A DNA stretch of 64,000 nucleotides from NCBI RefSeq assembly GCF_010993745.1, contig NZ_WOTN01000001.1:2917235-2981234 (forward strand), given 5' to 3'. A program made the translations under genes and the position numbers. The stretch is from Fodinicola acaciae (GTDB lineage: Bacteria > Actinomycetota > Actinomycetes > Mycobacteriales > HKI-0501). The notes beneath the pieces are model-generated. The model saw only the letters and a list, made by a program, of their open reading frames with translations, was not told where the DNA came from and did not search any database. Shown piece after piece: positions 34,542 to 43,447 of the stretch (positions are counted from its first letter, which is position 1; the number at the start of each line of letters is the position of its first letter).

Positions 34542-35351
34542 TCACCGCAGCTCGGCCAGCTCGCGCCATTCCTTCCGCGGCAGATCCTCCGTGCCCGTCA
34601 ACACGTTTATCGCTACATGATCGGCGCCCGCATCGAGGTGCGCCTGGACACGTCCGGCGATCGTGTCCATGTCACCCCAGGCGATGGTGGCGTCGAACAA
34701 CCGGTCGCTGCCGCCGCCGGCCAGGTCGTCCTCGTCGAAGCCGAGCCGAAGCAGGTTCGCGCGGTAGTTCTCCCGCGTCAGATAGAAGGCCAGCGCCTCC
34801 CGGCCGATCGCGCGGGCCTTGCCGGCATCCGTTTCCAGGATGACCTTCTGCTCGGGCGCGAGCAGGCGATCGCCGAGAACGTCCCGAGCGCGCGCGGTGT
34901 GTTCCGGAGTCGTGAGGAATGGATGCGCGCCGGCCGTACGCTCCGCCGCCAGCCGGGTGACTTTTGGTCCAAGCGCCGCCAAAACGCGATGGCCGCGCGG
35001 CACCTCGGCGGCGTCGAGGACGTCCAGATAGCCGGAAAGCGCATCGTAGGGCCGCTCGTACGCATCGACCGACTCGCGGTGTCCGGCACCGATGCCGAGC
35101 AGCACCCGGCCAGGATGCCGCTGGGTGACCTGGTGGTACGCCACCGCCGCGGTCCGCGCAGGCTGCCGCCAGATGTTGACGATCCCAGTCGCGACGACCA
35201 GCCGTGAGGTGACCGCCAGGGCCGCGGCGACCTCGCTCAGCGCACCGTCAGCGCCCCCGATCCACAACGCGCCGAAACCAAGCCGTTCGATGTCCGCGGC
35301 CGCGCCTGCCGCTGAGCTTCCGTGCCAAAGACCTATCCGTCCAAGCTCCAT
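34542..35351 (-). CDS. LLM-class (F420-type) oxidoreductase
   Basis: A 269-residue luciferase-like monooxygenase-fold enzyme of the actinobacterial F420-associated type (TIGR03620-like). GRIGLWHGSSAAGAAADIER opens the barrel. LVVATGIVNIWRQPARTAAV and RVLLGIGAGHRESVDAYERP are the cofactor-side strands, and DHVAINVLTGTEDLPRKEWR closes it. An operator-like palindrome lies 64 bp upstream and matches one in front of the next LysR/MDR pair. This suggests joint control by that LysR protein. The cofactor assignment is from family, not from residues alone. Confidence 0.88.
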   Translation of the reverse strand: MELGRIGLWHGSSAAGAAADIERLGFGALWIGGADGALSEVAAALAVTSRLVVATGIVNIWRQPARTAAVAYHQVTQRHPGRVLLGIGAGHRESVDAYERPYDALSGYLDVLDAAEVPRGHRVLAALGPKVTRLAAERTAGAHPFLTTPEHTARARDVLGDRLLAPEQKVILETDAGKARAIGREALAFYLTRENYRANLLRLGFDEDDLAGGGSDRLFDATIAWGDMDTIAGRVQAHLDAGADHVAINVLTGTEDLPRKEWRELAELR

Positions 35352-35414
35352 GGCGCGGACACTAAATCCTGCACTCCGGCCGGAGCAGACGGCGGCGCCG
35401 ATAGATCATCGACC

Positions 35415-35434
35415 TTCCATGAGCCACGCTCATG
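35415..35434. promoter_or_regulatory. LysR operator, copy 1
   Basis: TTCCATGAGC-N5-TCATG, containing the 17-bp palindrome CATGAGC-CAC-GCTCATG (35418-35434). It lies upstream of the LLM gene and shares TTCCATGAGC-N5-TCATG with the site at 36378. Confidence 0.65.
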
Positions 35435-35462
35435 CGTTCACGCCGGCACGCACATCGTGGCG

Positions 35463-36368
35463 CTACGCGGTTGTCGTTGACTCGAGCGCGGGTGATGGGC
35501 GTGGTCGCCTGAGTTCCCTGATGAGCTCGCGTACGGCCAGTGAGCTGCGGGTGGCCGGTGTCGTGACATGCACGATCCGGCGGGTCGGTGGCCGGTCGCC
35601 GAGCTGTTCGACGGTGATGTTGGGCACCGGGGTTTTCAGTGTCATCTCCGGCAAAATCGCCATGCCGATGCCCTGCCCCACCATCGAGAGCGCGACGCCG
35701 TCGTCGGCCACGTCGAGGGTGACCGGCGGCAGCCAGTCCTGCCTGGCCCACCAGGCGCGGGTGTAGGACGAGCAGTTTTCCACCCAGTCGATCAGCGGCA
35801 GCGTACGCGGCGCGGGGTGGCCGGCCGGATGAACCAGCAGGTATGGCTCGCGCAGGAGGTCACCGGCGAGCAGGCCGGGCGGCAGCGCGGCGTCCTCGGC
35901 GAGAGTGGCGATGGCCAGGTCGGCGTGGCCGTCGGCGACCTCACCGGCGGTGCCACGGCCCAACTCCGGGACGATCAGGACGCGCGGCTTCAATCCCGGA
36001 TAGCGGTTCGTCAGCCGTTCCAGGGCCGGCGGCAGGAGGTGCGCGGCAGCACTGCGGAAGGCGGCGATCCGCAGCGGACCGGTGACCGTACCCGCCGCCG
36101 CGTCCCGCGCCTCGGCACTGAGCAGGTCAAGCTGGCGCAGGATCTGCCGTGCGTGTACGAGCGCGCGCTGACCAGCGGCGGTTGCCTTGGCGCCGTTGCG
36201 GCCACGCTCGAACAGCACGACGCCGATCCGCCGCTCGCAGCCCTGTACGGCGTGCGACACCGCGGATTGGGTCATGCCGAGGTCGGCCGCGGCGGCGGTG
36301 AAGCTGCCGGTGCGGTCGACGGCGATGAGGAGCCGCAGCTCGGCGGGGTTCAGGTCCACGCCGGTCAT
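35463..36368 (-). CDS. LysR-family regulator with two matching operators
   Basis: A 301-residue LysR protein. The HTH is LLIAVDRTGSFTAAAADLGM followed by TQSAVSHAVQGCERRIGVVL. The ligand domain begins TGPLRIAAFRSAAAHLLPPA. The ATG at 36368 (TGVDLNPAELRLL) is preferred over one at 36383, because the latter would lie inside the inverted repeat 36378-36400. It sits between an LLM enzyme (same strand, downstream) and a divergent MDR reductase, each with the same operator core in front of it. Confidence 0.9.
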   Translation of the reverse strand: MTGVDLNPAELRLLIAVDRTGSFTAAAADLGMTQSAVSHAVQGCERRIGVVLFERGRNGAKATAAGQRALVHARQILRQLDLLSAEARDAAAGTVTGPLRIAAFRSAAAHLLPPALERLTNRYPGLKPRVLIVPELGRGTAGEVADGHADLAIATLAEDAALPPGLLAGDLLREPYLLVHPAGHPAPRTLPLIDWVENCSSYTRAWWARQDWLPPVTLDVADDGVALSMVGQGIGMAILPEMTLKTPVPNITVEQLGDRPPTRRIVHVTTPATRSSLAVRELIRELRRPRPSPALESTTTA

Positions 36369-36377
36369 GGTACGAGG

Positions 36378-36400
36378 TTCCATGAGCTGGGTTCATGGAA
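36378..36400. promoter_or_regulatory. LysR operator, copy 2
   Basis: TTCCATGA-N7-TCATGGAA is a perfect 8-bp-arm inverted repeat with the T-N11-A form of LysR sites. It lies between the LysR start (36368) and the divergent MDR gene start (36464). Confidence 0.75.
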
Positions 36401-36463
36401 TGTCGTTCGTTGATCGAAGCGGCCGGCTGGTTGTGGCGTCGACGGCTGTTTAGCGTTCCGGCC

Positions 36464-37459
36464 ATGACTCGTACGCTTACCGCCGTCCGCCAAGTCCGCC
36501 GCCCGTCCGGTCCGCCGGTGGCGGATGATTTCGCCTTCCAGGTCAAACCGTTGCCGTCGCCGGCCGACGGCGAGGCGTTGGTGGAAAACCTGTATTTGTC
36601 GGTCGATCCGTACATGCGCGAGCTGATGGACTGGGGTGGCTGGGAGCTCGGCGCCGGTCTGGAAGGCCGGTCGCTGGGCCGCGTCGTCGCCTCCCGGGAG
36701 CCTTCCCTGCCGGACGGCGCGATCGTTTTCCACCGGCACGGCTGGGCCACGCATTCGCTGGTCACCGCGGCGCAGTCGCGTGTGATCCAGCCCGCGAACG
36801 GCGTGCCACTGAGCGCCTATCTCGGGGTGCTCGGCGGAACCGGCCTGACCGCGTACGTGGGCCTGGTCCGGATCGCGCGACTGCAATCCGGCGAGGACGT
36901 GTTCGTTTCCGCGGCCGCCGGTGCTGTCGGTACGGCCGTCGGCCAGATCGCGCGGCTGCTCGGCGCCGGGCGGATCGTCGGCAGCGCCGGGTCCGCGACG
37001 AAGGTCGCCTATCTGACGGACAAACTCGGCTTTGACGCGGCTTTCGACTATCGAACGGGGAATCTGGTGGAGTCGTTGGCGAAGGTGGCCCCGGCTGGCA
37101 TTGACGTCTATTTCGACAATGTCGGTGGTGAGCATTTGACAGCCGCCATCGAGTCGCTGCGTGATTTTGGTCGGGTCGCCTGGTGTGGCGCTGTCGGTCA
37201 GTACAACAATCTGGCCGATCCGCCGGCGGCGCCGTACAACCTTTTCGACGTGGTCGGGAAAAGCCTGCGGATCGAGGGTTTTCTCGTGCGGGAGCACCTG
37301 GACGCGCGTGAAGAGTTCGAGGAATTTCTGGTCCCCCACATCCAGAGTCGTCGCGTACGCGTAGAGGAAACCGTCTACGACGGATTCGAAAGCATCGTCG
37401 AAGCGTTCCGCGGCATGCTGCGCGGCGAAAACCTCGGTAAGACCCTGGTCAAGCTCTGA
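36464..37459 (+). CDS. NADP-dependent MDR reductase (PTGR/leukotriene B4 dehydrogenase type)
   Basis: A 331-residue medium-chain reductase of the zinc-free PTGR/curcumin reductase branch. VENLYLSVDPYMRELMD is the diagnostic N-terminal segment. VFVSAAAGAVGTAVGQIARL is the NADP loop, and GIDVYFDNVGGEHLTAAIES and VAWCGAVGQYNN follow in the usual order. The C-terminus GMLRGENLGKTLVKL is standard. These enzymes reduce alpha,beta-unsaturated carbonyls. The gene is opposite a LysR regulator with a clear operator between, so it probably answers to an electrophile. Confidence 0.92.
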   Translation: MTRTLTAVRQVRRPSGPPVADDFAFQVKPLPSPADGEALVENLYLSVDPYMRELMDWGGWELGAGLEGRSLGRVVASREPSLPDGAIVFHRHGWATHSLVTAAQSRVIQPANGVPLSAYLGVLGGTGLTAYVGLVRIARLQSGEDVFVSAAAGAVGTAVGQIARLLGAGRIVGSAGSATKVAYLTDKLGFDAAFDYRTGNLVESLAKVAPAGIDVYFDNVGGEHLTAAIESLRDFGRVAWCGAVGQYNNLADPPAAPYNLFDVVGKSLRIEGFLVREHLDAREEFEEFLVPHIQSRRVRVEETVYDGFESIVEAFRGMLRGENLGKTLVKL

Positions 37460-37622
37460 CGAACCGATCCGTCCAGCCGACGGGATGTGCGTGCCTGGTG
37501 GCGATGCCGAGGCCGATTGGTAAGTGAGGCTAAACGCTGCGGTAGGCGATCGACCGTTGTTCGCCGCCGCGCGCGGGACGAGTCTTTGACGCGTAGGCAA
37601 ACCGCGCCGACAGGACCGACAA

Positions 37623-38909
37623 ATGACCTTCGTATCCAGCCGACTGGCCGCCCTGCTCGCCGAGCCGGCGCGGCGGCCTCGCCGGTGGTGGCTGACCAAC
37701 GCGACGTTGTTCGACGGCACCGGCGCGCCGCCGCGTACTGGCGCCGGTGTGCTGATCGAAGATGGCGTGATCGTACGAGTTGGCCGCCGCGGCGACGGGG
37801 TGCCGGCCGGCGCCGAAGCGGTGGATTTGGCCGGCCGTACGCTGATGCCCGGTCTGGTCGACGCGCACGCGCACGTGTACGCCGAGCCGCCAGCGCTCGC
37901 CGACGGCGCCGAGCCGGGCTTGCCCGGTGTGACAGCGCATTTCGTGGCCGCGAGGTTGCGCGAGACGCTGCGGATGGGCGTCACGACATTGCGGGACGTC
38001 GGCTCCTACGGTGACGAGGTCATGGTCGCGCGGCAGGCGATGCGCTATGGCGCCTTCGCCGGTCCACGGCTGCTGACCTGCGGCCGGATCGTGTCCGCGA
38101 CCAGCCCCGGCGGCCGGTTCTTCGACGGCATGTATCGAGAAGCCGATGGACCTGACGACGTCCGCAAGGCCGTACGCGAGCAACTGCGGCGCGGCGCGGA
38201 CTTCGTCAAGGTGATGTCGACCGGTGCGCGTTCGGTCGAGCTGGAGGACCCGGTGCCGGCGCAGTTGACCAGAGCCGAGCTGGCGGCCGCCGTCGACGAG
38301 GCGCACCGGCTCGGCTATCGCGTCGCGGCACACGCCGAGGGACTCGCCGGCACCGAGCTGGCCATAGAGCTCGGCGTCGACACGGTCGAGCACGGCATGT
38401 ACCTCGGACAGCGGCCGGACCTGCTGGACGCGATGGCGGCCGCTGGGCAGGTGCTGGTGCCGACATTGTCGTGTTTCTACGGAGTCGCCGGCCTCGACCA
38501 AGAGCGATCAGATCGGTGGACCCCGCCGCTGACCGAGCTCGCACACCGCAATCTGGACGAGGCCGACCGTACGCTCAAGGCCGCCAGCGCGGCCGGCGTA
38601 CCGATCGCGCTCGGCCATGACTGGCAACCGTTCGGCGATGTCGGGCTTGAGCTGCAGAGGATGGTCCACCACGGGCTGACCGCGCCGGAAGCGCTCACCG
38701 CGGCGACCGGTATGGCCGCGCGCGCACTCGGGATCGACCGGCAGGTCGGCACCGTACGGCCGGGAAAATACGCGGATCTGCTGGTCGTGGACGGCGACCC
38801 GGTGGCCGACCCGGCCATCCTTCGCGACCGGGCCCGGGTGTGGCTGGTGCTGCGGCTCGGCGAGCCGGTCGCCGGCAGTGCGTTGGAGTCGTCGTGCGAT
38901 CAGCCCTGA
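37623..38909 (+). CDS. Amidohydrolase (imidazolonepropionase/prolidase-like)
   Basis: A 428-residue metal-dependent hydrolase. TLMPGLVDAHAHVYAEPP carries the HxH metal ligands (His 82 and 84), and FVKVMSTGA has the lysine that is carboxylated in this family. AHAEGLAGTELAIELGVDTV followed by EHGMYL holds the next two His, and ALGHDWQPFGD the final Asp. The C-terminal VGTVRPGKYADLLVVDGDP returns to the beta-sandwich. It belongs to the subgroup hydrolysing Xaa-Pro or related amides. It overlaps the convergent LysR gene by ten bases. Confidence 0.9.
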   Translation: MTFVSSRLAALLAEPARRPRRWWLTNATLFDGTGAPPRTGAGVLIEDGVIVRVGRRGDGVPAGAEAVDLAGRTLMPGLVDAHAHVYAEPPALADGAEPGLPGVTAHFVAARLRETLRMGVTTLRDVGSYGDEVMVARQAMRYGAFAGPRLLTCGRIVSATSPGGRFFDGMYREADGPDDVRKAVREQLRRGADFVKVMSTGARSVELEDPVPAQLTRAELAAAVDEAHRLGYRVAAHAEGLAGTELAIELGVDTVEHGMYLGQRPDLLDAMAAAGQVLVPTLSCFYGVAGLDQERSDRWTPPLTELAHRNLDEADRTLKAASAAGVPIALGHDWQPFGDVGLELQRMVHHGLTAPEALTAATGMAARALGIDRQVGTVRPGKYADLLVVDGDPVADPAILRDRARVWLVLRLGEPVAGSALESSCDQP

Positions 38910-39793
38910 TCGGTGACCTTCGCCGCCGCGGCGGCGAACGCGCGTACGGCCGCGTTGGACCTGTCGCTGACCCACACGAGCGCGCTCTCCAGCGCCGGAG
39001 CGTCCCGCAGCGGGATTGTCGTCACGCCAGGATGCGAGTAATAGAGCGGAAGAGACGCGACCGTCGGATGGACGATCGCGCCGCGGGCCACCAGCGACAG
39101 CACCTCGGCCATCCGGCCCTCCGGCTGGCGCCGCGGGATCATCCGGCCGCTCGGCGTACGCGACGGATAGAGCACCTCGCCGGTTTCGGCCGGCAGCGTC
39201 TCGGTGGCGTCGACGACGGCGTGATCGGCGAGGTCCTCCACGGTGGCCCAGCCACGCTCGGCCAGTGGGTGGCCGGTCCTGACCGCGAGTGCCCGCTCGT
39301 CGTGTGCGATCACCGGGCCGACGGTGAGGTCCGGCTGCGCCAGCGGCAGCCAGTGGGCCACCAGATCGAGCTCACCGCGGCGCAGCCGGTTGAGGGCCTC
39401 GCCGGGAAAAGCCTCGTAGACGACCACCTTGCAGCCGGGATTGTCCTGCTCGAAGCCCCGGACGATCTCCGCGAACGCCGGTCCGCCGGCGGCGAGGGTG
39501 AGCAGGCTGATCCGCAGCTCGCCGGTGACGCCGGCGGCCGCCACCCGGACCGCCGCGAAGGCCTCGTGGATCTGGTCGTACGCCGGCCGAAGCCGGCCGC
39601 GCAGCTGCTCACCCAGCGGGGTCAGCCGGACCTGCCGGCTGGTCCGCTCGAACAGCCGGCCACCGACCCGCGCCTCCAGCGCTCGTACCGTCTGGCTGAT
39701 CCGGGCCGAGGACAGGAACAGACGACCCGCGGTCCGGCCGAAATGCAGCTCATCGGCCAGCACCAGGAAGATCTCGATTTCCCGAAGCTCCAC
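38900..39793 (-). CDS. LysR-family regulator
   Basis: A 297-residue LysR protein. The HTH is LADELHFGRTAGRLFLSSAR followed by ISQTVRALEARVGGRLFERT. The ligand domain starts GELRISLLTLAAGGPAFAEI. The GTG at 39793 has GGAAAGGTGG upstream; a TTG six codons earlier is possible. It is divergent from the VOC-DUF1761-DUF1761 operon and likely regulates it. It runs tail to tail into the amidohydrolase gene. Confidence 0.9.
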   Translation of the reverse strand: MELREIEIFLVLADELHFGRTAGRLFLSSARISQTVRALEARVGGRLFERTSRQVRLTPLGEQLRGRLRPAYDQIHEAFAAVRVAAAGVTGELRISLLTLAAGGPAFAEIVRGFEQDNPGCKVVVYEAFPGEALNRLRRGELDLVAHWLPLAQPDLTVGPVIAHDERALAVRTGHPLAERGWATVEDLADHAVVDATETLPAETGEVLYPSRTPSGRMIPRRQPEGRMAEVLSLVARGAIVHPTVASLPLYYSHPGVTTIPLRDAPALESALVWVSDRSNAAVRAFAAAAAKVTDQG

Positions 39794-39890
39794 CCGGCCA
39801 CCTTTCCACAACCTTGCCGAGGCATGTCGAGAACCGGCGTACGGCTACTACGTCCCAGACGAGAACAACTACCAACCCTTGGAGGACAAG

Positions 39891-40277
39891 ATGACCGACT
39901 TCGACCTGACCGCCATCCCCACGGTCGCCGTACCTGTCACCGACCAGGAGCGCGCGCTGAGCTTCTACGTCGAGGTGCTGGGGTTCCAGAAGCACATGGA
40001 CGTGCCACTCGGACAGATCGGCGGCAGGTGGATCACCGTCGGCCCGGCTCAGTCGGCGACGACCATCGCGCTCGTACCAGCCAGCGAGGACACGCCGGCC
40101 GGCGTGGACACCGGGATCAGGATCACCGCGACCGACGCTCCAGCCGCGCATCGGGGCCTGGTCGAGCACGGGGTCGACGTCGACGAGCTGCTGCAGTGGG
40201 ATGGCGTGCCGCCGATGTTCGGCTTCCGCGACCGCGACGGCAACCGGCTCGTGATCGTCGAGCAGGTGCGGCGGTGA
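39891..40277 (+). CDS. VOC-family (glyoxalase/bleomycin-resistance fold) protein
   Basis: A 128-residue protein with the two beta-alpha-beta3 modules of the vicinal oxygen chelate family: TVAVPVTDQERALSFYVEVL opens the first, and MFGFRDRDGNRLVIVEQVRR closes the second. GGAGG is five bases before the ATG. It is first in a three-gene operon with two DUF1761 membrane proteins, coupled to the next by a GTGA overlap. It could be a ligand-binding, detoxifying or dioxygenase protein; the metal ligands are not clear enough to choose. Confidence 0.87.
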   Translation: MTDFDLTAIPTVAVPVTDQERALSFYVEVLGFQKHMDVPLGQIGGRWITVGPAQSATTIALVPASEDTPAGVDTGIRITATDAPAAHRGLVEHGVDVDELLQWDGVPPMFGFRDRDGNRLVIVEQVRR

Positions 40278-40711
40278 ACCACTCGAAGACACCAATCAAC
40301 TACTGGGCCGTACTGGTGGCCGCTGCTGCCACATTGGTCACCAGCTCCGTTTACTATGTCGCGTTCAGTGCCGTCTGGCTGTCGCTGCGCGGCTCCGCCA
40401 GCCGGCCTTCCGGCACCGAGATTTTCCTCCAGTGCCTGCAGAATCTGGTGATCGCACTGGCGCTGGCGTACCTGCTGAAATGGTCCCGGATCGACAGCAC
40501 GGCCGGCGCGCTGCGAGTTGGCCTGGTGGTGTGGGGCGGCTTCCAGGCCATGGCCATCGCCGGCTCCGTGCTGCACGAGCAATATCCGGTCGGGCTCTAT
40601 CTCCTGCACTCCGGCGACGCGCTGATCATGACACTGCTGATGGCCCTGATCCTCGGCAACTGGCGGCGCCGGCCAGCTATTTCCGCTCAGTTGAGCCAAA
40701 ACAAGGGATGA
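40274..40711 (+). CDS. DUF1761-like membrane protein, first tandem copy
   Basis: A 145-residue protein with four hydrophobic helices. INYWAVLVAAAATLVTSSVY begins helix 1, with the conserved NY-W near the start. LQNLVIALALAYLLKWSRID is helix 2, and the third and fourth helices span VGLVVWGGFQAMAIAGSVLH and LLHSGDALIMTLLMALILGN. The layout matches DUF1761 proteins of unknown role. It overlaps the VOC gene by four bases. It is about half identical to the gene that follows, so the pair arose by tandem duplication. Confidence 0.85.
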   Translation: MNHSKTPINYWAVLVAAAATLVTSSVYYVAFSAVWLSLRGSASRPSGTEIFLQCLQNLVIALALAYLLKWSRIDSTAGALRVGLVVWGGFQAMAIAGSVLHEQYPVGLYLLHSGDALIMTLLMALILGNWRRRPAISAQLSQNKG

Positions 40712-40715
40712 CATC

Positions 40716-41171
40716 ATGACTCTGCAACAGCTGGCCGGTCCGGTCAGGATCAACTATCTCGCGGCGGGTGTGGCCGCGCTGGTGACGCTGGTCTGCAGCG
40801 CCGTGTACTACATCGCGCTGGGCGGCGTCTGGGCCTCGCTGCGAGGCCTCGATCCGGGGAGCGCCAGCCCGCCTGGCGCCGGTGAGATCGCCGGTCAGTA
40901 CGTGCGAAACCTCATCGTGGCTCTCGCCTTGGCGTACCTGTTGCGCTGGGCCGGCGCCACCACCGTCCCGGCCGCGTTGCGGGTCGCAATGGTGGTGTGG
41001 CTGGGATTCCAGGCAATGGCGATCGCCGGTTCCGTCCTGCACGAGCACTACCCGCTGGGGCTGTATTTCCTGCACACCGGCGACGCGCTGATGACAACGC
41101 TGATCATGGCAGTCATCCTCGGCAACTGGCGCCGAACGGCACGCAGCGATCCGTCCGTACCAAGCTGTTAG
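40716..41171 (+). CDS. DUF1761-like membrane protein, second tandem copy
   Basis: A 151-residue paralogue of the previous gene starting four bases after its stop. Helices are INYLAAGVAALVTLVCSAVY, VRNLIVALALAYLLRWAGAT, VAMVVWLGFQAMAIAGSVLH and LHTGDALMTTLIMAVILGN. The loop between helices 1 and 2 (GLDPGSASPPGAGEIAGQY) is the most changed part. Two short paralogous four-helix proteins encoded side by side could form a heteromer, as seen for small transporters, but no transport signature is visible. Confidence 0.85.
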   Translation: MTLQQLAGPVRINYLAAGVAALVTLVCSAVYYIALGGVWASLRGLDPGSASPPGAGEIAGQYVRNLIVALALAYLLRWAGATTVPAALRVAMVVWLGFQAMAIAGSVLHEHYPLGLYFLHTGDALMTTLIMAVILGNWRRTARSDPSVPSC

Positions 41172-41412
41172 CGCCGACCTGCCACAGGGTGCCGCGGCGC
41201 GACAGTCACGACCTCGGGATCACGCCTCCGGTGCCGACCAGCCGGTCCGGCCGCGGGTGAGCGTGATCTCCACCGTCACCGGCCGATCGCCGTCGAGGTG
41301 ATGACGGTCTACGTGGAAGGCAGCGACGGCTGCGTATCACGGCTGATTGTCAGTGCCTCGTGGTAGATCTTCGTGGCGCGAAGTGAGGGCGGGTTACTTC
41401 CGGAGGTGTGCT
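41172..41412. other. Intergenic stretch without a supported gene
   Basis: About 240 bases between the DUF1761 operon and the LLM gene. I see no coding pattern, RNA gene or strong hairpin. Confidence 0.4.
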
Positions 41413-42246
41413 GTGCGCTTTGCCGCGGTGTTGCCTGGTGGGACGGCGACGCAGCAGTTGGAGCAGGCGTTGCTGGCCGAGGAGGCGGGCTGGGACGGCG
41501 TCTTCGTGTGGGAGACCGGCTACGGCGTCGACCCGTGGGGGCTGTTGGCTGCGGTCGCGGCGCGTACCAGTCGGATCAGGCTCGGCACGATGGTCACGCC
41601 GCTGCCGTGGCGCCGCCCGTGGAAGCTGGCCAGCCAGGTGGCCACGCTCGACCAGCTGTCTGGCGGGCGAGCGATCCTGGGCGTCGGGCTCGGTGCGTTG
41701 GACGAGGGCATGCCGACCATGGGCGAGGTCACCGATCTGCGCGGCCGGGCCGAGCGGATGGATGAGGGCATCGATCTGATCCGCGAGCTGTGGGCGGGCG
41801 GGCGCAGCTTTCAGGGCCGGCACTACGTCTATCAGGAAGGCACGGTCGACCTGGCGCGTGCGGCCCGGCCGGTCCAGGATCCGGTCCCGATCTGGGTGAT
41901 CGGGGCGTGGCCGCGGCCTCGATCGATGCGCCGGGTGCTGCGCTGCGACGGGATCATCCCGCAATACCAGCTGGACAGCCGGTCCGCGGGCCCTGACGAC
42001 GCGCGGGCGGTGCGGGCCTGGCTGACCGAACACGGAGCCGGGCCCGGGTTCGACATGGTGGCCGAGGGCGAGACACCCGCGAGTGACCCGGCCGCAGCCG
42101 CTGCCACGGTCCGCCCCTGGGCCGAGGCCGGGTGCACCTGGTGGCTGGAGACCCGGTGGGAGATGCCGCACGACTCGGCCGAGCGCATGGCGCAGGTCCG
42201 GGAGCGACTGACCGCCGGGCCGCCGCCCGCCTCCGAGGGGAGCTAG
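41413..42246 (+). CDS. LLM-class flavin/F420-dependent oxidoreductase
   Basis: A 277-residue luciferase-like protein. VRFAAVLPGGTATQQLEQAL opens the barrel, then EEAGWDGVFVWETGYGVDPW, SRIRLGTMVTPLPWRRPWKL and QVATLDQLSGGRAILGVGLG, the classic LLM order. It lacks the longer insertions of bacterial luciferases. The GTG at 41413 has GGAGG six bases upstream; an in-frame ATG at 41347 lacks such a site. Neighbours give no substrate hint. Confidence 0.88.
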   Translation: MRFAAVLPGGTATQQLEQALLAEEAGWDGVFVWETGYGVDPWGLLAAVAARTSRIRLGTMVTPLPWRRPWKLASQVATLDQLSGGRAILGVGLGALDEGMPTMGEVTDLRGRAERMDEGIDLIRELWAGGRSFQGRHYVYQEGTVDLARAARPVQDPVPIWVIGAWPRPRSMRRVLRCDGIIPQYQLDSRSAGPDDARAVRAWLTEHGAGPGFDMVAEGETPASDPAAAAATVRPWAEAGCTWWLETRWEMPHDSAERMAQVRERLTAGPPPASEGS

Positions 42247-42306
42247 CGCAACCCACGATCAAACACTGCTATCCCGCTTATAGTCAGGTCGCGCGGATCT
42301 GGGGAG

Positions 42307-43317
42307 ATGACGAGCTCAAACGAAGGATTCGGGCGTCGGCTTGACGATCTGCTCGCGGAGCTGTGCGCTGGGCCGATATATGGTGTCGGCGGAGTCGGGC
42401 TCGGAGCAGCAGTGGTAGGCCAGTTCATCGGTGTCCAGATGCTTGCGTATCAGCAGAAAATGGCGAGGGCTGACGGTGCCGCCCCAGGCCCAGGCATATG
42501 CGCGTTCGCCTTTGGAACCGGCCACCGAGGCGACCTGCCGAGTTGGTCTGCGATGACGCCGGCGGTAGGAACTGCTTCACCGCGGCCACGTGATCCCACA
42601 CCGCCTGATTCAGAGCTGTATCTGCGAACCGGCACCGACGGTCGGCTCGCCTTTCGGGGCAGTCTTGATGCCGAGACTGGCAGCCTGATGCAGGGACTCC
42701 TGTCCCCGCTGGCCAAGCCGCGCACCGACGACAAAGGCAAAACCAAAGACCGCCGCTCTGCCGCTGAGCGCAATGGCGATGCGTTGGCCGATGCGCTGAA
42801 TTTGATCGCGGACAGCGAGAAGCTTCCGATCCAGGGCCGCGAGCGTCCGCATCTGACGATCACGCTGTCCTGGGAGATGCTGAGGGACAAGCTCGGCCAA
42901 GTCCGCGCGTACGAAAACACCGTCCTCAGCCCCGAAGCCGCCCAGCGGTTGGCCTGCGACTGCGACATCACGCCCCTGGTGCTCGGCACCCAAAGCGAAG
43001 CATTGGACGTCGGCCGCACCGAACGGCTGGTCACCGACGAGCTGCGTAAAGCGTTGATCGCGCGTGACCGCGGCTGCGCGATGATCGGCTGCACCCGACC
43101 CGTACGCTGGACGAAAGCCCACCACGTGACCCATTGGGCCGACGGCGGGGACACCTCCATCGACAATTGCGTACTGCTCTGCGAGGCCCACCACCGGCAG
43201 ATCCACCACGGCGACTGGCAAGTCCAGATCGTCGACGGCGTACCGGAATTCATTCCGCCACAGTATGTGGACTTCGAGCAGAAGCCGCTACGAAATACCT
43301 ACCACCTGTTCAACTGA
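42307..43317 (+). pseudogene. DUF222/13E12-type HNH endonuclease, 5' truncated and fused to transposase antisense
   Basis: From about residue 100 the reading frame is a normal 13E12/DUF222 protein: SELYLRTGTDGRLAFRGSLD and the C-terminal HNH domain CAMIGCTRPVRWTKAHHVTH, WADGGDTSIDNCVLLCEAHH and RQIHHGDWQVQIVDGVPEF. The HNH residues and zinc cysteines are intact. The usual 150-200 N-terminal residues are absent. The first about 75 codons are antisense to a piece of IS701-type transposase (42316-42525), which created the new start. It may be expressed as a chimera, but by family standards it is broken. Confidence 0.75.
42316..42525 (-). mobile_element. IS701-type transposase fragment
   Basis: The minus-strand frame reads KGERAYAWAWGGTVSPRHFL then LIRKHLDTDELAYHCC. 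It aligns with KGQRLYDWARVPIAAEDGHQ and LLVRRSISTGELAYYHCYSP of the intact transposase at 59320-60714. The similarity then fades. No ends or target duplication remain. The fragment supplies the 5' part of the chimeric HNH frame on the other strand. Confidence 0.72.
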
Positions 43318-43447
43318 ACAGAACAGGTGCGCCCTTATCCCAACCAGATCATCGATTCCGGTAACGAAAGTAGCGGGGCCGGCCGCCGAGGATCGGTCCC
43401 GCAGCGGTGAACTGACCTGCCGCATCGCCGCGCCAGCATGCCCGTTG

